Assembly: GCF_963677715.1 (NCBI RefSeq)
Contig: NZ_OY782494.1
Span: 1-56,653 of the forward strand
Length of the DNA stretch: 56,653 nt
Source: an uncultured Bacteroides sp.
Lineage (GTDB): Bacteria; Bacteroidota; Bacteroidia; Bacteroidales; Bacteroidaceae
Direction: 5' to 3'
Positions 39,292 to 47,069 of this stretch are shown here, piece by piece (within the stretch, counting starts at the first letter, position 1; every line of letters starts with the position of its first letter). The position numbers and the translations under genes are program-made. The notes beneath the pieces were generated by a model, which made no database searches, was not told the DNA's origin, and saw nothing but the letters and a program-made list of their open reading frames with translations.

Positions 39292-39873
39292 ATGAAGATT
39301 ACCATACTAAACGGTGATATGTCGACTGGTGCAAGTGACTTATCCACTTATATCGAGAATCTTGCCACACAATTAAGAGGAAATCATTCGGTTGATGTAT
39401 TCCCTCTGCATAAAATGAAGCTGCATTATTGCAGCGGATGCTGGAATTGTTGGTGGAAAACTCCCGGACAATGTGCTAAGCATGATGAAGCGGAACCCAT
39501 CTTTCGGTCGGTGATTAATTCCGATTTTGTTATCTTCGCATCGCCTTTGATGGCCGGATTTACCAGTTCCGCTTTAAAAAAGATAACCGATAGGTTGATT
39601 GTTTTGTTGCATCCGTATATACAGTTGAAAAATGGTGAAAGTCATCACCGGAAACGCTATGACCGTTATCCTGATTTCGGATTGCTCCTGCAACGTGAGC
39701 CCGGCACTGACGAAGAAGATATACAGATAGTAAATACTATTTATGACCGCTTTGCACTAAACTTCCACAATAAACGAAAGTATACCCGGTTTATTGAATC
39801 GGCTGACAGCAATGAAATAATTCATGAAACGACTATGAATGAAACTGTTCGCCAAGTTGATAAAGCCCCATGA
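39292..39873 (+). CDS. Flavodoxin-fold NAD(P)H-dependent reductase
   Basis: 193 residues from ATG 39292 (MKITILNGDMSTG). The flavodoxin-like fold is shown by the N-terminal strand and phosphate loop, the cysteine-bearing segment YCSGCWNCWWKTPGQC and ASPLMAGFTSSALKKITDR. The CxxCW segment is common in FMN-binding iron-sulfur-flavoprotein-like reductases, but a four-cysteine cluster is not certain. Substrate unknown. A second gene of the same fold follows 35 nt later, so they probably form one unit. Confidence 0.8.
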   Translation: MKITILNGDMSTGASDLSTYIENLATQLRGNHSVDVFPLHKMKLHYCSGCWNCWWKTPGQCAKHDEAEPIFRSVINSDFVIFASPLMAGFTSSALKKITDRLIVLLHPYIQLKNGESHHRKRYDRYPDFGLLLQREPGTDEEDIQIVNTIYDRFALNFHNKRKYTRFIESADSNEIIHETTMNETVRQVDKAP

Positions 39874-39908
39874 ATTTTTTATGAACTAAAAAAATGATTA
39901 CTTGATAT

Positions 39909-40571
39909 ATGAAACTTGTACTATTTAACGGCTCGCCCCGTTATAAAAAGAGCAATTCTGCGTTACTGACGGAGCAATTTTTGAAAGGATACGATCGCTT
40001 TTGCACAGAGCCGGTACCGGTATATTATCTGGCAAATTACAAACAGCGTGAAGCAGCTGCGGAAATTTTTGAGCAGGCCGAAACGGTATTGCTTATTTTT
40101 CCGCTTTATACCGATTGTATGCCGGGTATTGTGAAGGAATTTTTTGAGAGCGTAGCAGGTAAAAGTTATTCTCCGGCTAAAAAGGTCGGGTTTATCGTTC
40201 AGTCGGGCTTTCCGGAAAGTATTCATTCTGAAGGTTTGGAGCGTTATCTGAAAAAACTCGTGCAACGTCTGGGCTGCGCATATATGGGAACGGTGATTAA
40301 AGGAGGGGTTGAAGGAATTCAGAGTATGCCTCCGTCAATGACCCGGAAATTATACAGTAAGTTCGAAGCCTTGGGAGAATATTTTGCTCAAAACAATAGC
40401 TTTGAACCGATAATTGCAACGGGACTGCGAAAACCATACAGGCTTTCACGAACTTATGCTGTAATATTCAACCTGCTTAGTAAAACAGGCATAACTAATT
40501 TCTACTGGAACGGTCAATTAAAGAAAAACGGTGGGTTCGAGAAAAGGTTTGCAAAACCTTATCTCGGTTGA
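39909..40571 (+). CDS. Flavodoxin-fold NAD(P)H:FMN oxidoreductase-like protein
   Basis: 220 residues, starting MKLVLFNGSPRYKKSNS, a textbook FMN phosphate-binding loop. IFPLYTDCMPGIVKEFFE continues the flavodoxin-like fold. The C-terminal 60 residues (TYAVIFNLLSKTGITNFYW) are extra relative to minimal reductases. Unlike its neighbour it lacks the CxxCW motif, so the pair may be complementary, one receiving and one passing electrons. Physiological substrate unknown. Confidence 0.78.
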   Translation: MKLVLFNGSPRYKKSNSALLTEQFLKGYDRFCTEPVPVYYLANYKQREAAAEIFEQAETVLLIFPLYTDCMPGIVKEFFESVAGKSYSPAKKVGFIVQSGFPESIHSEGLERYLKKLVQRLGCAYMGTVIKGGVEGIQSMPPSMTRKLYSKFEALGEYFAQNNSFEPIIATGLRKPYRLSRTYAVIFNLLSKTGITNFYWNGQLKKNGGFEKRFAKPYLG

Positions 40572-40669
40572 TACAGTTAAATAAATTTGGATACAAAACA
40601 ATATGTTTTGGACACATTTAATGCTAACCAAATTTAGACCTTTGTATTCAATTTAAAATTGGATAATAT

Positions 40670-41572
40670 ATGAAAGTATTTGTAACAGGGGCCACCGGAT
40701 TTATCGGGTCGGCCGTAGTAAAGGAACTGATAGCAGCCGGACATCAGGTGTTAGGATTGGCTCGTTCCGAAGCATCCGGACAAAAATTAAAGATCGCTGG
40801 TGCCGAAGTGCATTACGGCGATTTGACCGATACTGAAAGTTTAATAGCCGGTGCACAAGCTGCTGATGGAGTCATTCATCTGGGATTTATTCACGATTTC
40901 AGCCGGTTTGCTGAAGTGTGCGCCATCGACCGGCAAGCGATAGAAACTATGGGCGAAGCGCTGATAGGAGCAGACAAACCTTTTGTGGTAACCTCGGGTA
41001 CAGGCGTAGTGGCAATGGACGGAATGCTGACCGAAGATATTCGTCCGATGGCTGTCATGAACAATCCGCGCCTAGGTAGCGAACAGGCAGTAGATACGCT
41101 TGCAGCCAAAGGTTGCCGGGTGTCGGTAGTGCGCCTCCCACCCTCGGTTCATGGCGAAGGTGATAAGCATGGATTTGTGCCTATACTGATCAATCTGGCT
41201 CGTGAAAAGGGTAAAGCTGCCATCGTTAACGATGGAAAGAATGTGTGGCCGGCCGTACACCGACTGGATGCAGCGCGTGTTTTCCGGTTGGCACTGGAAA
41301 AAACAGCCTCTGCAGGAACACGTTACCATGCCGTCTCTGATCAGGGAATCGAAATGAAAACGATAGCCGGAGCTATAGCCGCTAGGCTGAATGTCCCTCT
41401 GGTATCGCTTGCTCCCGATCAGGCCGGTGAGTATTTCACGTGGTTTACGCATTTTGCCTCTTTCAATAATTCTACTTCTGCCAAAACTACGCAAGAAATG
41501 TTGGGATGGCAACCGGAATATCCCGGATTGATGGCAGATTTGGAGGATGATGTATATTTCCCGGCAGAATAA
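40670..41572 (+). CDS. Extended SDR, NAD-dependent epimerase/dehydratase-like
   Basis: 300-residue Rossmann protein starting MKVFVTGATGFIGSAVV (GxxGxxG dinucleotide motif). The usual YxxxK active-site pair of extended SDRs is not obvious; the region after the TSGTGV strand has no Tyr-xxx-Lys. It therefore belongs with atypical SDRs (NmrA or isoflavone-reductase-like) whose substrates are hard to guess. Followed by a strong hairpin and an AraC regulator on the same strand. Confidence 0.82.
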   Translation: MKVFVTGATGFIGSAVVKELIAAGHQVLGLARSEASGQKLKIAGAEVHYGDLTDTESLIAGAQAADGVIHLGFIHDFSRFAEVCAIDRQAIETMGEALIGADKPFVVTSGTGVVAMDGMLTEDIRPMAVMNNPRLGSEQAVDTLAAKGCRVSVVRLPPSVHGEGDKHGFVPILINLAREKGKAAIVNDGKNVWPAVHRLDAARVFRLALEKTASAGTRYHAVSDQGIEMKTIAGAIAARLNVPLVSLAPDQAGEYFTWFTHFASFNNSTSAKTTQEMLGWQPEYPGLMADLEDDVYFPAE

Positions 41573-41595
41573 ACAGAGTAAGTTTTTAGTGAAAT

Positions 41596-41641
41596 AGAAT
41601 GAAGTGCAGGAAACATTCACGAAGTTCCTGCGTTTTATTCT
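41596..41641 (+). terminator. Hairpin/terminator between SDR and AraC gene
   Basis: GCAGGAA (41606-41612) pairs with TTCCTGC (41625-41631) and the stem extends outward with AA/TT and AGAAT/ATTCT across small internal loops. The right arm is T-rich. It likely ends the SDR message. Confidence 0.65.
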
Positions 41642-41660
41642 AAAAAACTAACTTTGGAAT

Positions 41661-42584
41661 ATGAGTATCGAAAGTCCCCACAAAATAAAGACCATAGCCG
41701 AATTTCACGCTCTGCGTGGACTTCCACAGCCAAAACATCCGTTGATCAGTGTTGTACGCTTCGAGGATTTTAAGAACCATCCGGCCAAGGGCACTGAAAT
41801 GATCTTGTTTGATTTTTATGCCATTTCACTGAAACGAGGCATGAATCATGTATACAAATATGGTCAGCAGGAATATGCCTATAATTTCAACAACGGAGTG
41901 ATGTTTTATACAGCACCCAATCAGTTACTCTCCATCAAAATAGACGATAATACCAACCATCCAAAAGGCTGGATGTTGATGATACATCCCGACTTTCTAT
42001 GGAATACTTCGCTGACTACATCCATCAAAAAATATGATTTCTTCGACTATACGGCCAACGAAGCCCTGTTTCTGTCAGAAGATGAAGAAATCAAACTGAA
42101 TCAGATTATTGACAATATCAGTCAGGAATACAAAGAACAGATTGATGCATTTAGCCAATCCATCATTGTATCGCAGCTGGAAACGCTGCTAAACTACTCC
42201 GAGCGCTTTTACCAACGACAATTTATCACCCGTCGGCGGGTAAATCACGAAATTCTGGACCGGCTGGAGGAGCTGCTGAACCGCTATATCAACAGTGATC
42301 AACTACCTGAACTGGGAATACCCAGCGTACAATATATTTCTGAACAACTCCATGTGTCGACCGGATATCTGCGTAGTTTGCTGAAACAACTTGTCGGCCA
42401 AAGCACCCAGCAACTGATACACGACAAGCTGATAGAAAAAGCAAAAGAAAAACTTACAACAACTAATCTTTCTGTTTCGGAAATTGCCTATGCATTAGGA
42501 TTTGAATATTCTCAATCTTTCAATAAACTTTTCAAAGCAAAGACCAGACAAAGTCCATTAGAGTTTCGAAAACAATTTAACTGA
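41661..42584 (+). CDS. AraC-family transcriptional regulator
   Basis: 307 residues with a cupin-like N-terminal half (about 1-170) and a C-terminal double HTH at about 215-305. The HTH is seen in YISEQLHVSTGYLRSLLK and SVSEIAYALGFEYSQSFNKLFK, ending with the QSPLEFRK signature. The effector is unknown. It lies downstream of, and in the same direction as, the SDR gene at 40670, which is the most likely target together with the flavin reductases. Confidence 0.92.
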   Translation: MSIESPHKIKTIAEFHALRGLPQPKHPLISVVRFEDFKNHPAKGTEMILFDFYAISLKRGMNHVYKYGQQEYAYNFNNGVMFYTAPNQLLSIKIDDNTNHPKGWMLMIHPDFLWNTSLTTSIKKYDFFDYTANEALFLSEDEEIKLNQIIDNISQEYKEQIDAFSQSIIVSQLETLLNYSERFYQRQFITRRRVNHEILDRLEELLNRYINSDQLPELGIPSVQYISEQLHVSTGYLRSLLKQLVGQSTQQLIHDKLIEKAKEKLTTTNLSVSEIAYALGFEYSQSFNKLFKAKTRQSPLEFRKQFN

Positions 42585-42606
42585 CACATAGATCCCAAGA
42601 TTTCAA

Positions 42607-43437
42607 TTATAACAGTGAGCCTGATTTTCGATGTTCCTTTTTAAAGGCGGAGGGAGTTTGATTAAAGTGGGTTTTAAATGCATTACTTAGATGACTTTCG
42701 TCACTATACCCAAAATCAAAGGCCAATTGGGATAACGTTCTATCTTGATGCACCAAACGATAAGCTACAAGATTTAATGCGTATGTTTGGATATATTTTT
42801 TAAATGAACTTCCTGTTGCTTTGCGAAAATACTGATTAAAATAATTTTTATTAATATTGAATTCCTCCGCTATATTTTGAATAGATAGCAGATGCTTATC
42901 CATAATGTGTCTATCAATGTAATTAAGAACAGACTGTATCCGTTCATCTTTAGGCGTCGCAAGAACAAGATTCTCTTCTTCCGACATTAATGCCATAATC
43001 AAACTCAGGGAATTCTTGATAATAATATTCTGTAAAGCGGATGACTTCTTATATTCTTTTTCAATTAGTTCTATTAATCCACCAATGTTTTTTTTGCATT
43101 CAACAGATAACAGTATTTTCCTTTTGGGGAGTATCAGTTGCGATAAAAGTAATTTGAATTCATCATCCTGCAAAAAAGATTCAAAATAATTCTCGTTGAA
43201 TTTGATAACACATATTGAAGATTTCTCATGGAACAAAAAAAAGTGATAGTCCTGTGGGGTTAATATAAATAAATCACCTTCTTTGTAGTTATAGCTTTGG
43301 TCATTAATCGTATGTTGCCCCTTACCTTTGCTGATATATAATAATTCATAATGCATATGTTTATGTATAGGATAATACCATTGATCCTCAAAGATATGAT
43401 CAATCTCTATCTTTTTTGTTAGAGTTCTTATGTGCAT
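42607..43437 (-). CDS. AraC-family regulator with N-terminal cupin
   Basis: 276 residues. A beta-barrel sensor (KHMHYELLYISKGKGQHTIN, cited by its HYELLYISKGKG core) spans about 15-100 and the HTH about 170-270 (NIAEEFNINKNYFNQYFRKATG, DFGYSDESHLSNAFKTHFNQ; cores EFNINKNYFNQYF and FGYSDESHLSNAF). It is divergent from the SDR at 43617 across a 179-nt gap, the usual layout for a regulator and its target. It ends 22 nt from the converging AraC gene 41661. Confidence 0.92.
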   Translation of the reverse strand: MHIRTLTKKIEIDHIFEDQWYYPIHKHMHYELLYISKGKGQHTINDQSYNYKEGDLFILTPQDYHFFLFHEKSSICVIKFNENYFESFLQDDEFKLLLSQLILPKRKILLSVECKKNIGGLIELIEKEYKKSSALQNIIIKNSLSLIMALMSEEENLVLATPKDERIQSVLNYIDRHIMDKHLLSIQNIAEEFNINKNYFNQYFRKATGSSFKKYIQTYALNLVAYRLVHQDRTLSQLAFDFGYSDESHLSNAFKTHFNQTPSAFKKEHRKSGSLL

Positions 43438-43570
43438 TCTATAAAAGTTACATTTTATTCATTGTTTTTTTCAAGTTATCTGCCACAAAAATAGCCCAAT
43501 TTTGCATGAAATGAAAACAGAAGTTGAATAAACTTATTGAGTAATGTTTTTAATTGGCAGAAATGCAGAT

Positions 43571-43582
43571 AATTGATCAATT
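43571..43582. promoter_or_regulatory. Perfect 12-bp palindrome in the divergent AraC/SDR promoter gap
   Basis: AATTGATCAATT is fully palindromic and lies 34 nt before the SDR start. It could be an operator. AraC proteins usually bind direct repeats, and the sequence is AT-rich, so the role is uncertain. Confidence 0.35.
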
Positions 43583-43616
43583 GTACATAATGAGGTTTAA
43601 ATTAAAAAAGTAAAAG

Positions 43617-44573
43617 ATGAAAACAGAAAAAAGAACATTCGGATATTTGGTATCCAATGCCGTGCCCAAGAATAATATTAAAGTATTTATTACAGGGGTT
43701 ACAGGTTATATAGGAGGGTCGGTAGCAGAACGTCTTGTCTCAATGGGATATGATGTTTCCGGTTTAGTTAGAACTACAGACAATGCCGAACTATTGGCAA
43801 AAAGAAACATCAGACCAATCATTGGATCATTAGATGATTTTGATGTGATGACGAAGGCAGCCCAATCTGCTGATATTGTTATTAATGCCGCTAATGCTGA
43901 CCATATTGGCGCAGTAATAACACTTGTTACGGCACTTGAACATAGTGGAAAACTATTGATTCATACCAGTGGATCTTCTATTGTTGCCGATCATGCTGAC
44001 GGAGCATACGGAGCAGAGCCATTGACCGAAGATGACTTTTTTGAGCCGCTTCCTTCCAGACGCGCTCGTATTGATATGAATCGCTACGTAAGGCAAGCAG
44101 CCATTGATAAGGGAATCCGCACCATTGTTATATGTCCTTCTATGATTTATGGAGAAGGGAAGGGGATGCAGGTCAATAGTGATCAAATCCCGAAGCTGAT
44201 AGATATCGCAAAACATATTGGCGCAGGCCCTTATTTTGGCGCAGGTCTTAACAGGTATTCAAATGTGTATATAGATGATTTGATTGATCTCTATATACTG
44301 GCAATAGAGAAAGCACCCGGCGGATCGTTTTTCTTTGCTGAAAACGGTTTTAACTCCTTTATCGAAATAGCCAAAATGATTAGTACCTATTTGGGATTGG
44401 GTGGAGAAATTACGGATCTGACAGTTGAACATGTAATAAATGATTATGGTGAAGAGGCTCGTTTAGGCGTGACTTCAAATAGTGTGGTGAAATCTTTAAA
44501 TGCCCGATTGCTTGGTTGGCATCCTCATGGCCTGTCTCTTGAAAAGTATCTGGAAAACAAGCGAGTAAGTTAA
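43617..44573 (+). CDS. Extended/atypical SDR, NAD-dependent epimerase-like
   Basis: 318 residues. An N-terminal extension of about 18 residues precedes the nucleotide motif VFITGVTGYIGGSV. It has HTSGSSIVADHADG and a conserved VICPSMIYGEGKG segment typical of extended SDRs acting on small metabolites. It is a paralogue-type counterpart of the SDR at 40670. The divergent AraC gene is the probable regulator. Substrate unknown. Confidence 0.83.
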   Translation: MKTEKRTFGYLVSNAVPKNNIKVFITGVTGYIGGSVAERLVSMGYDVSGLVRTTDNAELLAKRNIRPIIGSLDDFDVMTKAAQSADIVINAANADHIGAVITLVTALEHSGKLLIHTSGSSIVADHADGAYGAEPLTEDDFFEPLPSRRARIDMNRYVRQAAIDKGIRTIVICPSMIYGEGKGMQVNSDQIPKLIDIAKHIGAGPYFGAGLNRYSNVYIDDLIDLYILAIEKAPGGSFFFAENGFNSFIEIAKMISTYLGLGGEITDLTVEHVINDYGEEARLGVTSNSVVKSLNARLLGWHPHGLSLEKYLENKRVS

Positions 44574-44585
44574 TCTTAACTGAGA

Positions 44586-44972
44586 ATGTATAGCGGTATT
44601 GTATATGGTTATTTAAGAGTGAGTACGGATGGGCAAGATGTTCAAAGCCAAGCTCTAAGCTTAAGAACTAAAGCAGAATACTTAGGTTTATCAATTTCTG
44701 AATGGGCTGAAGATAATGGCGTTTCCGGCGTCAAAGAGCCGGAAAATCGAAAACCGGGTATTATTTTAAAGAGAATGAAACCGGATGATATCATTATAGC
44801 CTCGGAATTGTCTCGCCTAGGACATAAAATATTTGCGGTCATGCGAATTTTAGAATATTGCATGAAGAATGAAGTAAAAGTATATACGGTAGAAGATAGG
44901 TATGAATTTGGAGATTTATTATGCTTTATTTCTATAATTCACTATATTTGCAGAATAATAGAAATAAAATAA
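44586..44972 (+). pseudogene. Truncated serine recombinase (Mpi-type DNA invertase N-terminal domain)
   Basis: 128 residues. The N-terminal 105 match the resolvase/invertase catalytic domain: YGYLRVSTDGQDVQSQ, where the Ser is the nucleophile, and IIASELSRLGHKIFAVMRIL. The match stops after YEFGD at about 44912. The remainder of the catalytic domain, the long E-helix and the C-terminal HTH are absent and replaced by unrelated sequence containing the promoter for the toxin-antitoxin genes. It probably cannot recombine DNA. It starts 12 nt after the SDR. A junction of this kind suggests loss by recombination when the downstream pair arrived. Confidence 0.8.
44943..44950 (+). promoter_or_regulatory. 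-7 element before abiEi (TATATTTG)
   Basis: TATATTTG fits TAnnTTTG and lies 24-31 nt before the probable GTG start. It sits inside the foreign tail of the broken recombinase frame, so it came with the toxin-antitoxin pair. Confidence 0.5.
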
Positions 44973-44973
44973 G

Positions 44974-45591
44974 GTGAATTTCTTAGAATTTAAGGATAGA
45001 ATGTTTAATTTGGCATGCTTCAATATTTACCAGGTATTTGCATGGCAACCGGATTTTGACCGAAACAATATAACCCGCTGGGTAAAGAAAGGGTATATTG
45101 TTCGGTTGAGACAAGGCTATTATGCCTTTCCCGAATACAAAGGAAAGCCGGATTACTCACTCTATTTTGCTAATCGAATTTATAAGCCTTCCTATATCAG
45201 TCTACATACGGCATTATCCTTTTATGGAATGATACCGGAAGCGGTTGTACAAATAACCAGTGTAACTTCACTGAAAACAATTTCTTTTGCAAATGATTTC
45301 GGGGAATATTCTTACAATGCAGTAAAAGGAAATCTAATGTTTGGATATGATTTGAAACCAATGTTTGACAACAGGACAATGCAATTTGCAACGCCGGAGA
45401 AAGCCTTACTTGATCTACTCTATCTTTATTCATTTTATGATAACGAACAAGAAATGGAAGAGCTACGATTGGATGAAGATTATTTGCATGATGAGTTAAA
45501 GATAGAGCGACTTATGGAATATTCCTTAAAGTTTCAAAGTAAAGCACTTGATCAGAGGGTAAAACTACTATTTAGAACATACAATTTATGA
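44974..45591 (+). CDS. AbiEi-family antitoxin (type IV toxin-antitoxin)
   Basis: 205 residues. The N-terminal winged-helix region (DRNNITRWVKKGYIVRLRQGYYAF) is typical of AbiEi-like antitoxins that repress their own operon; the rest has YISLHTALSFYGMIPE and FATPEKALLDLLYLY, both family marks. I chose GTG 44974 because the FLEFKDRMFN segment aligns with the usual start; ATG 45001, behind AAGGA, is the alternative. The stop overlaps the start of the partner gene by four bases. Such pairs are known to give abortive phage resistance. Confidence 0.88.
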   Translation: MNFLEFKDRMFNLACFNIYQVFAWQPDFDRNNITRWVKKGYIVRLRQGYYAFPEYKGKPDYSLYFANRIYKPSYISLHTALSFYGMIPEAVVQITSVTSLKTISFANDFGEYSYNAVKGNLMFGYDLKPMFDNRTMQFATPEKALLDLLYLYSFYDNEQEMEELRLDEDYLHDELKIERLMEYSLKFQSKALDQRVKLLFRTYNL

Positions 45592-46376
45592 TACAAATAG
45601 AACAGATAAGGAATTATTTCCCGGCACAAATACGTGAAGTGTCTATTTTTGATAAACATATACTGAAAGAGTATTTGCAATTAATGATTATGGATTATCT
45701 CTCTTCCACTCCATATATACAGAACATTATCTTTATAGGTGGTACAAACCTGCGTTTGGTCCAAGGGATTGATCGTTTCTCCGAAGATTTGGATTTTGAT
45801 TGCAAAGAGCTTTCTAAGAACGAATTTATTGAAATGACAAATGGGATAATCCAATTCCTTGGACGTTCCGGGTTTCGTGTTGAGACAAGGGATAAAGATA
45901 ATCCGAAACTAACAGCATTTAGACGTAACATTTATTTTCCTGAATTACTATTCGATTTGAGATTGAGTGGGCATAAAGAAGAGCGTTTCCTGATTAAAAT
46001 AGAGAGTCAGGATCAGGGAATCGAATACAAATCTGTTATCGCAGACATTAAAGGCTGTGGTTTCTTTTTCCCATTTCCGGTTCCTTCTAATGGAGTGCTT
46101 TGTAGTATGAAAATCGCGGCGATGTTATCCCGTGCAAAAGGGCGTGATTTTTACGATTTGATGTTTTTATTATCGCAGACTAAGCCGGATTATGATTTTC
46201 TATCGAGACAATGTGGCATTTCCAATTCGCAGGAATTTAAGGAAGCCACCAACAAGCTTCTTCAAACTGTTGATTTAAAAAAGAAACAAAAGGATTTCGA
46301 GCATCTTCTTTTTAATAAAGCAAACAGTGAGAAGATCTTGAGATTTGGTGATTTTATGCATTCATTGGCAGAATGA
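45588..46376 (+). CDS. AbiEii-family nucleotidyltransferase toxin
   Basis: 262 residues of the DNA-polymerase-beta-like nucleotidyltransferase fold. The active site is complete: IGGTNLRLVQGIDRFSEDLDFD (cited core GGTNLRLVQGIDRFSEDLDF) supplies the G-S/T loop and the metal-binding acidic pair, and KGRDFYDLMFLLS is the second family motif. Related toxins block growth by transferring nucleotides, for some to tRNA ends; the target of this one is unknown. ATG overlaps the antitoxin stop, which ensures coupled translation. Confidence 0.9.
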   Translation: MIQIEQIRNYFPAQIREVSIFDKHILKEYLQLMIMDYLSSTPYIQNIIFIGGTNLRLVQGIDRFSEDLDFDCKELSKNEFIEMTNGIIQFLGRSGFRVETRDKDNPKLTAFRRNIYFPELLFDLRLSGHKEERFLIKIESQDQGIEYKSVIADIKGCGFFFPFPVPSNGVLCSMKIAAMLSRAKGRDFYDLMFLLSQTKPDYDFLSRQCGISNSQEFKEATNKLLQTVDLKKKQKDFEHLLFNKANSEKILRFGDFMHSLAE

Positions 46377-46398
46377 ATGTAGGGAACAATCTATAAAT

Positions 46399-46884
46399 TC
46401 ATTCTTCTTGGTATTTAATATTCATTTGTTTACAAAATTCAACAAACTTATCCCGCATTTCGTTCCAGTGTTTTGCTGCAAACGGACAGCAATCTCTTTC
46501 ATATTTATCATAAACAAAGGTATACTTAAACATCCCCCGCTTCATTGTTCTTACCTTCATACCTGAAATACGGGTCTGTATCTTATCTTCATTTTGATAT
46601 TTTTCTGCAAAATCAGCTACTTTCGTCAGGAAATTGAACGTTTGCTCCGGATCACCTTTGAAATATTCTACTTCATAAGCATATTCCCACGAATCCGTGT
46701 AGCGCTTGTAACCCCACAAAGAAAAAGTATCCACTTTGGAGGGCTGAGGATCGTCAAGCATATTCCAATATGATAAGCGAGTTTCGCTTACCTTATCTTC
46801 AAAAAGGGATTCCAACCTATAGGTTTGTGAAAAAAGGCTTATCGAAGCCAGACAGAGTGCAATGGATAGTATAAATCTTCTCAT
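46399..46884 (-). CDS. Small secreted protein, unknown function
   Basis: 161 residues with a signal peptide ending around LFSQ. The mature part has many Tyr, Trp and charged residues (RLSYWNMLDD, GYKRYTDSWEYAYEVEYF) and a Cys pair in ERDCCPFAA. I do not recognise a family. It converges with the AbiEii gene (22 nt apart) and is divergent from the DUF6377 gene at 47070, so it may belong with that regulator; the shared promoter gap is 185 nt. Confidence 0.7.
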   Translation of the reverse strand: MRRFILSIALCLASISLFSQTYRLESLFEDKVSETRLSYWNMLDDPQPSKVDTFSLWGYKRYTDSWEYAYEVEYFKGDPEQTFNFLTKVADFAEKYQNEDKIQTRISGMKVRTMKRGMFKYTFVYDKYERDCCPFAAKHWNEMRDKFVEFCKQMNIKYQEE

Positions 46885-47032
46885 GGTATAAAATATTTGT
46901 TATGCACAAAACTAGTTGATTTTTTTAATTTGTAACTTTATCTTCGATAAGGAAATCGGTTTTATAGCCAATTAATGGTGCTTTTCCTTAAAAAAGAGGA
47001 TAATTAATCAACCATTGTTACAAAGACTTTAC

Positions 47033-47040
47033 TATATTTG
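47033..47040 (+). promoter_or_regulatory. -7 element before the DUF6377 gene (TATATTTG)
   Basis: TATATTTG fits TAnnTTTG and lies 30 nt before the ATG at 47070. A TTG 18 nt upstream is closer than the usual -33 spacing. Confidence 0.5.
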
Positions 47041-47069
47041 TCAACCATATCAATTATTATTAGTGTTGC

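Noticed and set aside
46925-47025. Isolated TGTAAC or its complement near 46931 and 47016
   Set aside because: Single boxes without the 21-bp period; common by chance in AT-rich DNA.
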